This document shows positions 1 through 5,016 of a stretch of DNA of 5,455 nucleotides, piece by piece. How positions within the stretch are numbered: the first letter of the stretch is position 1; each line of letters begins with the position of its first letter. The translations under genes and the position numbers were made by a program. The stretch is from positions 1-5,455 of the forward strand of contig JAEDGK010000120.1 in NCBI GenBank assembly GCA_016297555.1, written 5' to 3'. Below the pieces are notes generated by a model. That model did not search any database and was not told where the DNA came from. It saw only the letters and a program-made list of their open reading frames with translations. The stretch is from Clostridiaceae bacterium (GTDB lineage: Bacteria > Bacillota > Clostridia > Oscillospirales > Acutalibacteraceae).

Positions 1-369
1 CTTTTGGCTGACGCCTTCGGAGTTACAACCGATTGGCTACTCTCGGATGATGAGCCGCAAGAGGAAAACAAAAGTGCGGAAATCATTGACGAAAATATTG
101 AAAAAGCCGATATTCCCGCAGGCAAAGCCGCAGGTTCTGCCGGAAAAGGCTTCTTTAAAAAGCACGCATGGATATTCTGCCTTCTTGTTCCCGCTTACGG
201 AATATACAGAACCGTCAGCCTTATTCCCGTTTTCACAATGTCTTCCCATGCTCCGGGCGGATTTATGATTTTGCCTGTTTTTTACGCACTTTTAGGCGTT
301 GCAATAACAGTCGGCGGAATAATACTGACCGTTGCGGTAAAAAAATGGTGTAAAACGAATAACCGATAA
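1..369 (+). CDS. XRE-type regulator with C-terminal membrane anchor (3' part only)
   Basis: Partial gene: the reading frame is open from base 1 and ends at TAA 367-369, giving 122 visible residues. The first residues, LLADAFGVTTDWLLSDDEP, match the last helix and the exit of a Cro/CI-type (XRE, HTH_3) DNA-binding domain, in which a stretch such as 'A.ALGVS.DWLL' is very common. A charged, probably flexible linker of about 35 residues follows, rich in E, D, K, A and G. Then come two hydrophobic segments, roughly residues 54-76 and 85-112, with a short loop between, and the protein ends in the basic tail KKWCKTNNR. The DNA-binding domain would be cytoplasmic and tethered to the membrane. The rest of the helix-turn-helix lies outside the window, so target and partners are unknown. 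The gene converges on the membrane-protein operon at 458-1697. The XRE assignment is based on the short N-terminal stretch and is likely but not certain. Confidence 0.75.
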   Translation, partial: LLADAFGVTTDWLLSDDEPQEENKSAEIIDENIEKADIPAGKAAGSAGKGFFKKHAWIFCLLVPAYGIYRTVSLIPVFTMSSHAPGGFMILPVFYALLGVAITVGGIILTVAVKKWCKTNNR

Positions 370-376
370 ACTCCAC

Positions 377-425
377 AAAACGGAAGCAGCGAGCCGCATT
401 TCTGCAAGCTCGCTGCTTCCGTTTT
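377..425. terminator. Bidirectional intrinsic terminator between convergent genes
   Basis: A perfect 18-bp inverted repeat: 377-394 (AAAACGGAAGCAGCGAGC) pairs with 408-425, with a 13-base loop that may add a small inner GCA/TGC stem. The A4 and T4 ends give a U-tract on either strand. It lies 8 bases after the stop of the upstream + gene and 33 bases beyond the stop of the - strand gene ending at 458, so it can end transcription from both sides. Confidence 0.88.
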
Positions 426-457
426 ATAAACACATGAAGAAAAAGAAACAGGCAATA

Positions 458-1096
458 TTATTTTGAAACTTCCTTTGAGTTTGCATAAATCTTATGCATT
501 CTCTCATCGTCAAAGTGTTCATCGAGGAAAATCTCGATTCTGTTGCTCGCCTCTGCGCCCTTTTCGCGCTCGTTCATTCTCAGCGCTGCGGCGGCAGAAA
601 GACCCGCGTCAAATACAAAGAACGCTACGAAAGCCCAGACAAGTATTTTATCAACATTGGGCGGTATAAGGCTTATCAGTTTGTCGCTCATTGGCATTAT
701 CAGCTTAACCCAGCCGATACCCAGAACACCCCAGAATATCGAATAAAGCAGGCATACTCTGCCGTTGATGTTGAGCGGCAGGTCACTGTAATCCCACGCA
801 ACCGAGCCGAAAACTATTTCCTGACCGAGCGAGCAGATATATTCAGCCGCCGTTCCTACGAGGAACGAGACAAGAAAAACCTCCCAAAGCGACGAGGTGC
901 GGAACTTGCTCAAAACAAGCGTCAGAAGCACTCCGCCCATACCGTAAGCTACACTCAAAGGTCCGTAAACAAGCGATTTGCGGCTTTCAATGTAGCCGTG
1001 TCTGAAATAGCACCATAGAGTTTCAACCACGAAGCCGACAACGCAGCAAACGGCGAAAATCCACACAAGCTTTGAAAACGAGATACTGCTTTTCAC
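458..1096 (-). CDS. CmpB-family (PF06541, putative ABC transporter permease) membrane protein
   Basis: 212 residues from a GTG start at 1096 to TAA 458-460. It matches the family annotated as 'putative ABC transporter permease' (PF06541, ABC_trans_CmpB; formerly a DUF). Visible hallmarks are GFVVETLW (residues 21-28), SLVYGPLSVAYGMGG (41-55), WDYSDLPLNINGRVCL (101-116), and the tail NRIEIFLDEHFDDERM (185-200). There are about five membrane segments, near 8-28, 44-63, 70-90, 112-134 and 149-171, then a charged cytoplasmic tail. No ATPase partner is adjacent, and transport by this family has not been shown to my knowledge, so the transporter label is provisional. The GTG start is preferred because AAAAGGAG lies 9 bases before it. 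A longer frame from ATG 1132 or 1153 would overlap the upstream coding region and lacks a good ribosome binding site. It is the second gene of an operon, 4 bases after the HdeD-like gene, so the two are probably translationally coupled. Confidence 0.82.
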   Translation of the reverse strand: MKSSISFSKLVWIFAVCCVVGFVVETLWCYFRHGYIESRKSLVYGPLSVAYGMGGVLLTLVLSKFRTSSLWEVFLVSFLVGTAAEYICSLGQEIVFGSVAWDYSDLPLNINGRVCLLYSIFWGVLGIGWVKLIMPMSDKLISLIPPNVDKILVWAFVAFFVFDAGLSAAAALRMNEREKGAEASNRIEIFLDEHFDDERMHKIYANSKEVSK

Positions 1097-1113
1097 GGGT
1101 TTAATCTCCTTTT
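1097..1113 (-). promoter_or_regulatory. Ribosome binding site fixing the GTG start of the CmpB-family gene
   Basis: On the minus strand AAAAGGAG (1113-1106) is followed by 9 bases and then GTG at 1096-1094. The motif lies inside the last codons of the upstream gene and just before its TAA (1103-1101). A ribosome finishing the first gene is therefore positioned to start the second. This spacing is normal, whereas the upstream ATG codons lack such a motif. Confidence 0.75.
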
Positions 1114-1697
1114 CCTGTTTTGACTTCAACATAATCCACCTCAATAGGTTCAATTTTATTATTCTTTTTCGTTTTAATTGTTATTAACGCAACAATCAGC
1201 TTTTCAATGCCCGAGACGGCAAACGCAATGCCCGTGAGCCTCATCATAACAACAGCGCTCTTAAACGGATTGAATATCAGCAAAATTCCGAATGCCGCGC
1301 CGACAACCGCACAAGCGAGCATTATCCGCCAGCGCCTGATGCCGAACCTCTTTGCATCAATCGCCGACTGAACGGAAAACAAGCCGTTAATAAGGAAAAA
1401 TATTCCCAGAGACAGCGGCATAGCCGAAAAAAGCCAATGCGGATGAGTAAGGAACGCAATGCCCACTATAACGGCAAAAATTCCGAGCGCCAAATCAAAC
1501 TGAAACGCTATGCTGTAAAGGTCATCGGTAAAATACCCGATGATTCTGATTATTCCAAACACCAAAGTGATGGCTCCGATTATATATCCGATAGCCGAAA
1601 CCGACATTTCCGGCCAAATCACAAACACAACTCCGACTGCAACAAACAGTATGCAGAAAACCATATACAGCCATTTTGTGCTTTTCAGCAGCTTCAT
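1101..1697 (-). CDS. HdeD/DUF308-like integral membrane protein
   Basis: 198 residues, ATG at 1697 and TAA at 1103-1101. The protein is almost wholly membrane-embedded, with about six hydrophobic segments (near residues 8-27, 33-54, 66-84, 88-108, 124-142, 148-172) arranged as three helix pairs. Repeated patterns such as GAITLVFGIIRIIG and SLGIFFLINGLFSVQSA fit the DUF308/HdeD family. A hydrophilic, charged C-terminal tail begins at about residue 175 (TKKNNKIEPIEVDYVEV). E. coli HdeD is linked to acid resistance; the role of the many Firmicute homologues is unknown, so no function is claimed here. The start is well supported: GGAGGG (1708-1703) lies 5 bases before ATG. It is the first gene of an operon with the CmpB-family gene and is transcribed from an extended -10 promoter just upstream. 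Confidence 0.82.
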   Translation of the reverse strand: MKLLKSTKWLYMVFCILFVAVGVVFVIWPEMSVSAIGYIIGAITLVFGIIRIIGYFTDDLYSIAFQFDLALGIFAVIVGIAFLTHPHWLFSAMPLSLGIFFLINGLFSVQSAIDAKRFGIRRWRIMLACAVVGAAFGILLIFNPFKSAVVMMRLTGIAFAVSGIEKLIVALITIKTKKNNKIEPIEVDYVEVKTGKGD

Positions 1698-1706
1698 AAA
1701 ATCCCT

Positions 1707-1747
1707 CCGTGTTTCTTCACAATTTGCAGTATATCATCAAAACACGG
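1707..1747. repeat. 8-bp inverted repeat flanking the HdeD-like operon promoter
   Basis: CCGTGTTT at 1707-1714 is the exact reverse complement of AAACACGG at 1740-1747, with a 25-base spacer holding the extended -10 box near its centre. Only the downstream arm would be in the transcript, so it would act as DNA, if at all, for example as paired regulator half-sites. Arms of this length also arise by chance, so function is uncertain. Confidence 0.35.
1728..1736 (-). promoter_or_regulatory. Extended -10 promoter of the HdeD-like/CmpB-like operon
   Basis: The minus strand reads TGATATACT (1736-1728): a TATACT -10 box (1733-1728) preceded by the TGn extension. There is no good -35 box at 16-18 bases, which is usual for extended -10 promoters. 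Transcription would start near 1721, leaving a leader of about 23 bases that carries the GGAGGG ribosome binding site. Confidence 0.6.
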
Positions 1748-1763
1748 CAAAATAAACGGACAC

Positions 1764-1797
1764 AAAAACCGCCGTGAGGAGAATTACCACACGGCGG
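1764..1797 (-). terminator. Intrinsic terminator of the first TetR gene
   Basis: On the minus strand CCGCCGTG (1797-1790) pairs with CACGGCGG (1776-1769) around a 13-base loop that may add a 2-bp GG/CC inner stem, followed at once by five T residues (1768-1764). It begins 19 bases after the stop codon at 1816 and separates the regulator's transcript from the HdeD-like operon promoter. Confidence 0.85.
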
Positions 1798-1815
1798 CTG
1801 TTATGTCCGATTTTT

Positions 1816-2385
1816 TTATTTCTGACTGTCATATTTTTTGAGATTATCGAGCATCAGCTCAACGGAGCCTCTGAGCATTACGCAAACGCGCTTAATGGCA
1901 TAGTGGTAATCGGGCTTCATTCCGCCGCCAATCCAGCCGAAAATCATACCCGAAAAGGTCAGGACGAAAACTCCGCAGAGCAAAACCGCATCGCTCTCGG
2001 CTATTCCCTTTGACGCACAAACCGCTTTTATCTTATCAAGAAGCAAATCGTTGAGAACTCCGATAAGATATCTCTGCACTTCGTCTTTATCGGATGAGGT
2101 GTATAAGTGATAAACGGCTTTTTTTCGATTCTCGATTTTTTCAAAAATTCCGATTATGCTTTCTTCAAGGGTCATATTTTCGGCTTCTGACTCAACAAAT
2201 TCGCTGATTTCCTGCCTGAAAACCTGCTCAAGGAGATCGTAGATATCGGCAAAATAGTAATAAAAAGTTTTACGGTTAACTCCGCAATCCTCAACTATAT
2301 CCTTAACCGTTATTTTCTCAAAGCTTTTTTGGTCAAGCAGCTTTGAAAACGATTTAATGATAGCCGCTTTGGTGAACTGAGGCAA
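1816..2385 (-). CDS. TetR/AcrR-family transcriptional regulator (TTG start)
   Basis: 189 residues, TTG start at 2385-2383 and TAA at 1818-1816. The N-terminal TetR DNA-binding domain is clear: helix-turn-helix at about residues 26-45 (TVKDIVEDCGVNRKTFYYYF), then ADIYDLLEQVF. The C-terminal ligand-binding part carries SGMIFGWIGGGMK (145-157), which resembles the TetR_C_8 / DhaS-type domain common in Firmicutes. Length is normal for the family. The TTG start is supported by GGGAGG (2399-2394) 8 bases upstream and by the usual family N-terminus. It has its own near-consensus promoter overlapped by an inverted repeat, which suggests self-repression, and its own terminator. Ligand and targets cannot be read from the sequence. 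The downstream HdeD-like operon is the nearest candidate target; the upstream ABC operon has its own TetR gene. Confidence 0.9.
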   Translation of the reverse strand: MPQFTKAAIIKSFSKLLDQKSFEKITVKDIVEDCGVNRKTFYYYFADIYDLLEQVFRQEISEFVESEAENMTLEESIIGIFEKIENRKKAVYHLYTSSDKDEVQRYLIGVLNDLLLDKIKAVCASKGIAESDAVLLCGVFVLTFSGMIFGWIGGGMKPDYHYAIKRVCVMLRGSVELMLDNLKKYDSQK

Positions 2386-2400
2386 TTTTTCGACCTCCCT
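2386..2400 (-). promoter_or_regulatory. Ribosome binding site supporting a TTG start
   Basis: The minus strand reads AGGGAGGTCGAAAAA immediately before TTG (2385-2383). The strong GGAGG core at 2398-2394, 8 bases from the codon, compensates for the weak initiator. No ATG or GTG is better placed. Confidence 0.75.
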
Positions 2401-2410
2401 CCCTGTATTA

Positions 2411-2445
2411 TGACTTAATTATACACTATTCTTACCGTTAAGTCA
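2411..2445. repeat. Inverted repeat overlapping the first TetR promoter (candidate operator)
   Basis: TGACTTAA at 2411-2418 is the exact reverse complement of TTAAGTCA at 2438-2445, with a 19-base spacer. One arm overlaps the -35 box and the other abuts the -10 box, so a protein bound here would block RNA polymerase. The spacing is wide for a single TetR dimer; two dimers or a chance repeat remain possible. Confidence 0.4.
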
Positions 2446-2446
2446 A
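2418..2446 (-). promoter_or_regulatory. Near-consensus sigma-A promoter of the first TetR gene
   Basis: Minus strand TTGACT (-35, 2446-2441), a 17-base spacer, then TATAAT (-10, 2423-2418). This matches 11 of 12 consensus positions with ideal spacing. Transcription should begin near 2411, giving a leader of about 25 bases with the ribosome binding site. A promoter this strong driving a regulator gene normally implies repression. Confidence 0.85.
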
Positions 2447-2517
2447 TAATCACAGTCGGGGATTGCTTCTCCGTCAAAAATATCAAAGATAATTTCACCG
2501 ACTGCCCGAATTCTCAT
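2443..2517 (-). pseudogene. 24-codon open frame resembling the N-terminus of a PfkB-family sugar kinase
   Basis: ATG at 2517, TGA at 2445-2443. It begins MRIRAVGEIIFDIFDGEA and ends after six more residues (IPDCDY). The pattern 'basic-hydrophobic start, VGEIhhDhF, DG' is what I would expect at the N-terminus of PfkB-family carbohydrate (fructo)kinases, in which the next residues normally form a glycine-rich substrate-binding stretch (GGAPxN). That stretch is missing here. The simplest reading is the leftover 5' end of a deleted kinase gene; a short functional peptide or a chance frame cannot be excluded. A weak ribosome binding site (AAAAGG, 10 bases upstream) is present. The stop codon lies within the -35 box of the TetR promoter. 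Confidence 0.3.
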
Positions 2518-2548
2518 TTATCATGTGCCTTTTCGGAAGGTCGTCGCA

Positions 2549-3334
2549 TTATTTTATGTCTTTCCTTGAATATTTTATGAAGCCTGCCGCTGTTCCCGCA
2601 ATAGCGTAAACAGCTCCGAGAGCAATCAGAGGTAAATCAAGAGACACCTGCGAAACAATATCCGCGCCGTCCGCATAGCCGAAGGGCGTTATGTATTTAA
2701 GAAACTCCGCTTTGTCGGAAAGATTGGCTATGATATTAAGAAAATAAAGTATAATCGCAATTCCAAGCCCCGTTCCTATGCTGCCTCGGCTCAGAAATGC
2801 GGATATTCCGAAGCATATTCCTGCAATTTCAAGCTGCAAAATCAGATATGCGGAGTGGAGCAGGGTTATTTCTTTCCACGGGATTTCTTCTCCGATAGCG
2901 GCAACAGAGCACACAGCCGCAAGATAAACCGCAACATTCAGAATTAATATCTGAAGAATAACGGCAATCAGCTTATCCGTCAAAATGCTTGCGCGGCTTA
3001 CGGGGTGCGTCAGCAAAAATTCCGCCGTGTGTTCTTTTTCTTCTTTTGAAATCACGGATACGGCGCAGAGAGCCGCAAAGAACGCACCTCCGAGCCCGAG
3101 AATATTGCCGCATTCAACAGCATAAAACCCGAGCAATGAGCCGAAGCTTATCTTATCCATTCCAAACGCCTCGGTGAAGCTGCCCATTGACGCAAACATA
3201 TCTCCGACGCTGTCCATTTCGCCCTTCATCTCGGGATAGAGGAAAACGCAAACCGCAAGCAGAGATGCAATCGAAAGCGTCCAGACCGCAAGCGAAACCC
3301 TGCTTTGCTTTATTTCATGCTTAATAAGAGTCAT
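2549..3334 (-). CDS. ABC-2 type transporter permease
   Basis: 261 residues, ATG at 3334 and stop at 2549-2551. It is a multi-spanning membrane protein with six likely segments (about residues 14-33, 66-95, 121-146, 160-182, 186-204, 232-254). A soluble coupling stretch contains SKEEKEHTAEFLLTHPVSRASILTDKL (about 96-122, written with family-typical 'E.hTaEfLLtHPvsR..il..K'), a hallmark of ABC-2 permeases of the ABC2_membrane_2/NatB-like group. It starts inside the ATPase gene's stop codon (ATGA overlap), with AGGAG (3346-3342) upstream, so the two are translationally coupled. It should form the membrane channel of an exporter with the ATPase encoded at 3331-4212, as a dimer of this single permease. 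The substrate is not evident; drug, peptide or lipid export is the family-level guess. No clear terminator follows the gene. Confidence 0.88.
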   Translation of the reverse strand: MTLIKHEIKQSRVSLAVWTLSIASLLAVCVFLYPEMKGEMDSVGDMFASMGSFTEAFGMDKISFGSLLGFYAVECGNILGLGGAFFAALCAVSVISKEEKEHTAEFLLTHPVSRASILTDKLIAVILQILILNVAVYLAAVCSVAAIGEEIPWKEITLLHSAYLILQLEIAGICFGISAFLSRGSIGTGLGIAIILYFLNIIANLSDKAEFLKYITPFGYADGADIVSQVSLDLPLIALGAVYAIAGTAAGFIKYSRKDIK

Positions 3335-4212
3335 TTTGCTTCTCCTCCCTCCGAATAATAATGCATAAATATTTCTTCAAGGTCGGGCTCTGAAACCGAC
3401 AAATCCTCGATATCATGCTTTGAAAGCACACGCAAAAGATTATTGATATCGCCGCCGTAAAGAAAGCTTGTTCCGTTTTCGGTTTTTTGAATATCTCTGA
3501 CTTCCGAAAGCTCGGATAAATCCGCGGTTCCCTGAATGTGAACACGCTTTGCGTTTGTTTTTGAAAGAGCCTCAACGCTGTCGCAGGCGATTATTTTACC
3601 CTCTCTTATGATTGCCGCACGGTTACAGTTCTTTTGAATTTCGGAAAGAATGTGAGATGAGAGAAAAACCGTTGCTCCCCGCGCATTTCTCTCTTTAAGA
3701 ATTTCAAAGAATTCTCTTTGCATCAGAGGGTCAAGCCTGCCTGTCGGCTCATCAAGAATACACAGCCTCGGATTATGCTGCAAAGCGCAGACTATTGCAA
3801 CCTTTTTTCGGTTGCCAAACGATAAATCTCCGATTTTTTTTGAAGTGTCAAGCTCAAGCCTTTCGCAAAGCTCCGCCGCTTCCCGCGAACAATTTGTTTT
3901 TCTCAAATCGGCAGAAAGCTTTATCACCTCGCCCGCTCTCATTCCTGAGTAAAACACAGCCTCGGAGGGCAAATAGCCTGTTTGAGCAAGGATTTTGCTT
4001 TTATCCTCCGCAATATCCGTACCGAAGATTTTTGCGCTCCCTCCGCTGCTTTTTATCAGCCCGAGAAGAGTGCGGACAGTTGTGCTTTTTCCTGCGCCGT
4101 TTGGCCCGATAAAGCCGAAAAACTCGCCCTCGGCAACGGTCAGGCTCAAATCGACTATTCCGCGGGACTTGCCGTAAAACTTTGTCAGCCCGTTTATCTC
4201 AACGGCATTCAT
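3331..4212 (-). CDS. ABC transporter ATP-binding protein
   Basis: 293 residues from ATG 4212 to TGA 3333-3331. The nucleotide-binding domain is complete: aromatic A-loop residue Y13, Walker A GPNGAGKST (36-44), Q-loop Q77 in AQTGYLP, signature LSFGN (130-134), Walker B LCILDE (150-155), D-loop GRLD (158-161) and switch histidine H187 in SSHILSE. A C-terminal extension ends in DLEEIFMHYY, typical of ATPases that pair with ABC-2 permeases. LSFGN in place of LSGGQ is known in this subgroup; GRLD in place of the usual SGLD is unusual. The ATG at 4212 is chosen because AAAGGA lies 9 bases before it and it gives the usual MNAVEINGLTKFYG start. ATGs at 4221 and 4218 are too close to the ribosome binding site, and 4248 lies inside the TetR gene. 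The gene is sandwiched between its regulator (5-base gap) and its permease (4-base overlap). Confidence 0.92.
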   Translation of the reverse strand: MNAVEINGLTKFYGKSRGIVDLSLTVAEGEFFGFIGPNGAGKSTTVRTLLGLIKSSGGSAKIFGTDIAEDKSKILAQTGYLPSEAVFYSGMRAGEVIKLSADLRKTNCSREAAELCERLELDTSKKIGDLSFGNRKKVAIVCALQHNPRLCILDEPTGRLDPLMQREFFEILKERNARGATVFLSSHILSEIQKNCNRAAIIREGKIIACDSVEALSKTNAKRVHIQGTADLSELSEVRDIQKTENGTSFLYGGDINNLLRVLSKHDIEDLSVSEPDLEEIFMHYYSEGGEAK

Positions 4213-4230
4213 ACTCATCATTCCTTTCTC
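4213..4230 (-). promoter_or_regulatory. Ribosome binding site deciding the ABC ATPase start
   Basis: Minus strand GAGAAAGGA (4230-4222) lies within the end of the TetR gene. Three ATG codons follow, at 4221, 4218 and 4212, with 0, 3 and 9 bases of spacing. Only the last has workable spacing, so 4212 is the likely start. Confidence 0.65.
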
Positions 4231-4829
4231 AAATAAATGCTTTTCCAAAACTCAATAATTTGTATAAAGTCTTTTTCTAATTTTTCAACATCAAATTCTC
4301 CGCGCTGAGTTGTCTCCCAAAGGTAGCCCTCGCACGCCCAATACATATCCTTATACATCATTTTTATATCCAGCCCCGGTATAAACTGCTCCGGGTCAAG
4401 ATTAATCAGAGTCCGATTTGCTTTTAAATTAAAATATCTCTTATAGCTTTCCTGAACGGCGGAGCAAACCTCGGGCTCTTTTTCGTAAAAAGCTTTTAAA
4501 ACGAAGCTGCCCATATCGGGATATTCTTTCATCAGCCTCAGCTTTGCCTGCATTCCTCGATACATACTTTCAAACAAATCTTTTTGCTCATAGCAGTTGA
4601 ACTCGGTTAAATATTCAAGCGTTATCTCGGCGCACTTATCCCAAAGAAAAATATAAAGCTCAAGCTTATTGCGGAAATAATGAAAAAGCAAGGATTTGCT
4701 TATTCCCGCAGCATCGGCAATTTCGCTCACGGGGCTTTTTTTATATGAATTCTTTGAGAACACCTTATAGCCCGCATTGATTATTGCCTGCTGCTTTTCC
4801 TTTGGCAAAGCAAAAAATTTCTCGTTCAT
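4218..4829 (-). CDS. TetR-family regulator of the adjacent ABC exporter
   Basis: 203 residues from ATG 4829 to TGA 4220-4218. The N-terminal TetR domain spans about residues 10-57, with the helix-turn-helix at about 33-52 (PVSEIADAAGISKSLLFHYF) followed by RNKLELY. The rest is a helical ligand-binding and dimer domain with a tryptophan/tyrosine-rich region (MYKDMYWACEGYLWE, 158-172) and a C-terminal FIQIIEFWKSIYLR. Length is usual for the family. The ATG at 4829 is chosen because GGAGG (4841-4837) lies 7 bases upstream; a longer frame to 4859 has no ribosome binding site and would run through the operator. It is the first gene of the regulator-ATPase-permease operon. The promoter holds a palindromic motif that fits autorepression relieved by the exporter's substrate. 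That regulatory logic is inferred from context. Confidence 0.9.
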   Translation of the reverse strand: MNEKFFALPKEKQQAIINAGYKVFSKNSYKKSPVSEIADAAGISKSLLFHYFRNKLELYIFLWDKCAEITLEYLTEFNCYEQKDLFESMYRGMQAKLRLMKEYPDMGSFVLKAFYEKEPEVCSAVQESYKRYFNLKANRTLINLDPEQFIPGLDIKMMYKDMYWACEGYLWETTQRGEFDVEKLEKDFIQIIEFWKSIYLRKE

Positions 4830-4843
4830 GCAAACACCTCCGC

Positions 4844-4885
4844 TGACCGAAACGGTCAATTATAATTATATACCGTTGACCGTTT
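4844..4885. promoter_or_regulatory. Operator cluster of GACCGTT-type motifs
   Basis: Three related elements are seen. A 15-bp palindrome TGACCGAAACGGTCA (4844-4858) has 6-bp perfect arms and a 3-base centre. A longer inverted repeat AAACGGTCAA (4850-4859) / TTGACCGTTT (4876-4885) surrounds both -10 boxes. A tandem pair ACCGTTG-ACCGTTT lies at 4872-4885. The TGACCGnnnCGGTCA arrangement is a typical size and symmetry for TetR-family operators. Its position over the -10 and start of transcription fits repression by the first gene of the operon. Confidence 0.72.
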
Positions 4886-4892
4886 TTGAGAA
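4859..4892 (-). promoter_or_regulatory. Promoter of the TetR-ABC exporter operon
   Basis: Two overlapping-phase TATAAT boxes lie on the minus strand at 4870-4865 and 4864-4859. For the first, TTCTCA (4892-4887) gives a 4-of-6 -35 box with a 16-base spacer; the second has no credible -35. Transcription would begin at about 4850-4858, inside the operator repeats, leaving a leader of about 20-30 bases before ATG 4829. Confidence 0.6.
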
Positions 4893-4937
4893 GACCCTTT
4901 TTTCAATTTTTATGAAATCTTAGGGTAACGGCGATAA

Positions 4938-4977
4938 TAACAAAAAGCCGATGAACGCAAAAGGCTCATCGGCTTTT
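4938..4977 (-). terminator. Intrinsic terminator of the FtsX-permease/small-protein operon
   Basis: A perfect 12-bp stem: 4943-4954 (AAAAGCCGATGA) with 4966-4977, and an 11-base loop. On the minus strand the stem ends in a T5 run followed by GTTATT, a good U-tract. It lies 39 bases after the stop at 5017. The T4 at the other end could also give some plus-strand termination, though no plus-strand gene precedes it. Confidence 0.85.
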
Positions 4978-5016
4978 AAATTCATTTGTATGCGGCTTCG
5001 GCTTGACCGGCTTATT

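Noticed and set aside
494..1018. A 174-codon plus-strand open frame
   Set aside because: It is antisense to the CmpB-family gene, which has clear family motifs; the composition shows no domain and there is no promoter or ribosome binding site.
1097..1153. Longer N-terminus for the CmpB-family protein (ATG 1153 or 1132)
   Set aside because: It would overlap the HdeD-like coding region by 32-53 bases, adds a charged stretch not expected in the family, and lacks the well-spaced ribosome binding site found before GTG 1096.
1437..1841. Plus-strand open frames opposite the HdeD-like gene
   Set aside because: They run antisense across a real gene, its promoter and a terminator, and give low-complexity H/N/K-rich sequence.
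2453..2504. 7-bp inverted repeat CAGTCGG / CCGACTG
   Set aside because: The arms are short and 38 bases apart with no T-run; this is within chance expectation.
2528..2540. Small hairpin CCTT-TTCGG-AAGG after the permease gene
   Set aside because: A 4-bp stem with no following T-run on either strand is not a credible terminator.
3321..3575. An 84-codon minus-strand frame across the ATPase-permease junction
   Set aside because: It is out of frame with the ATPase 3' end, which is better supported by motifs, and has no family features.
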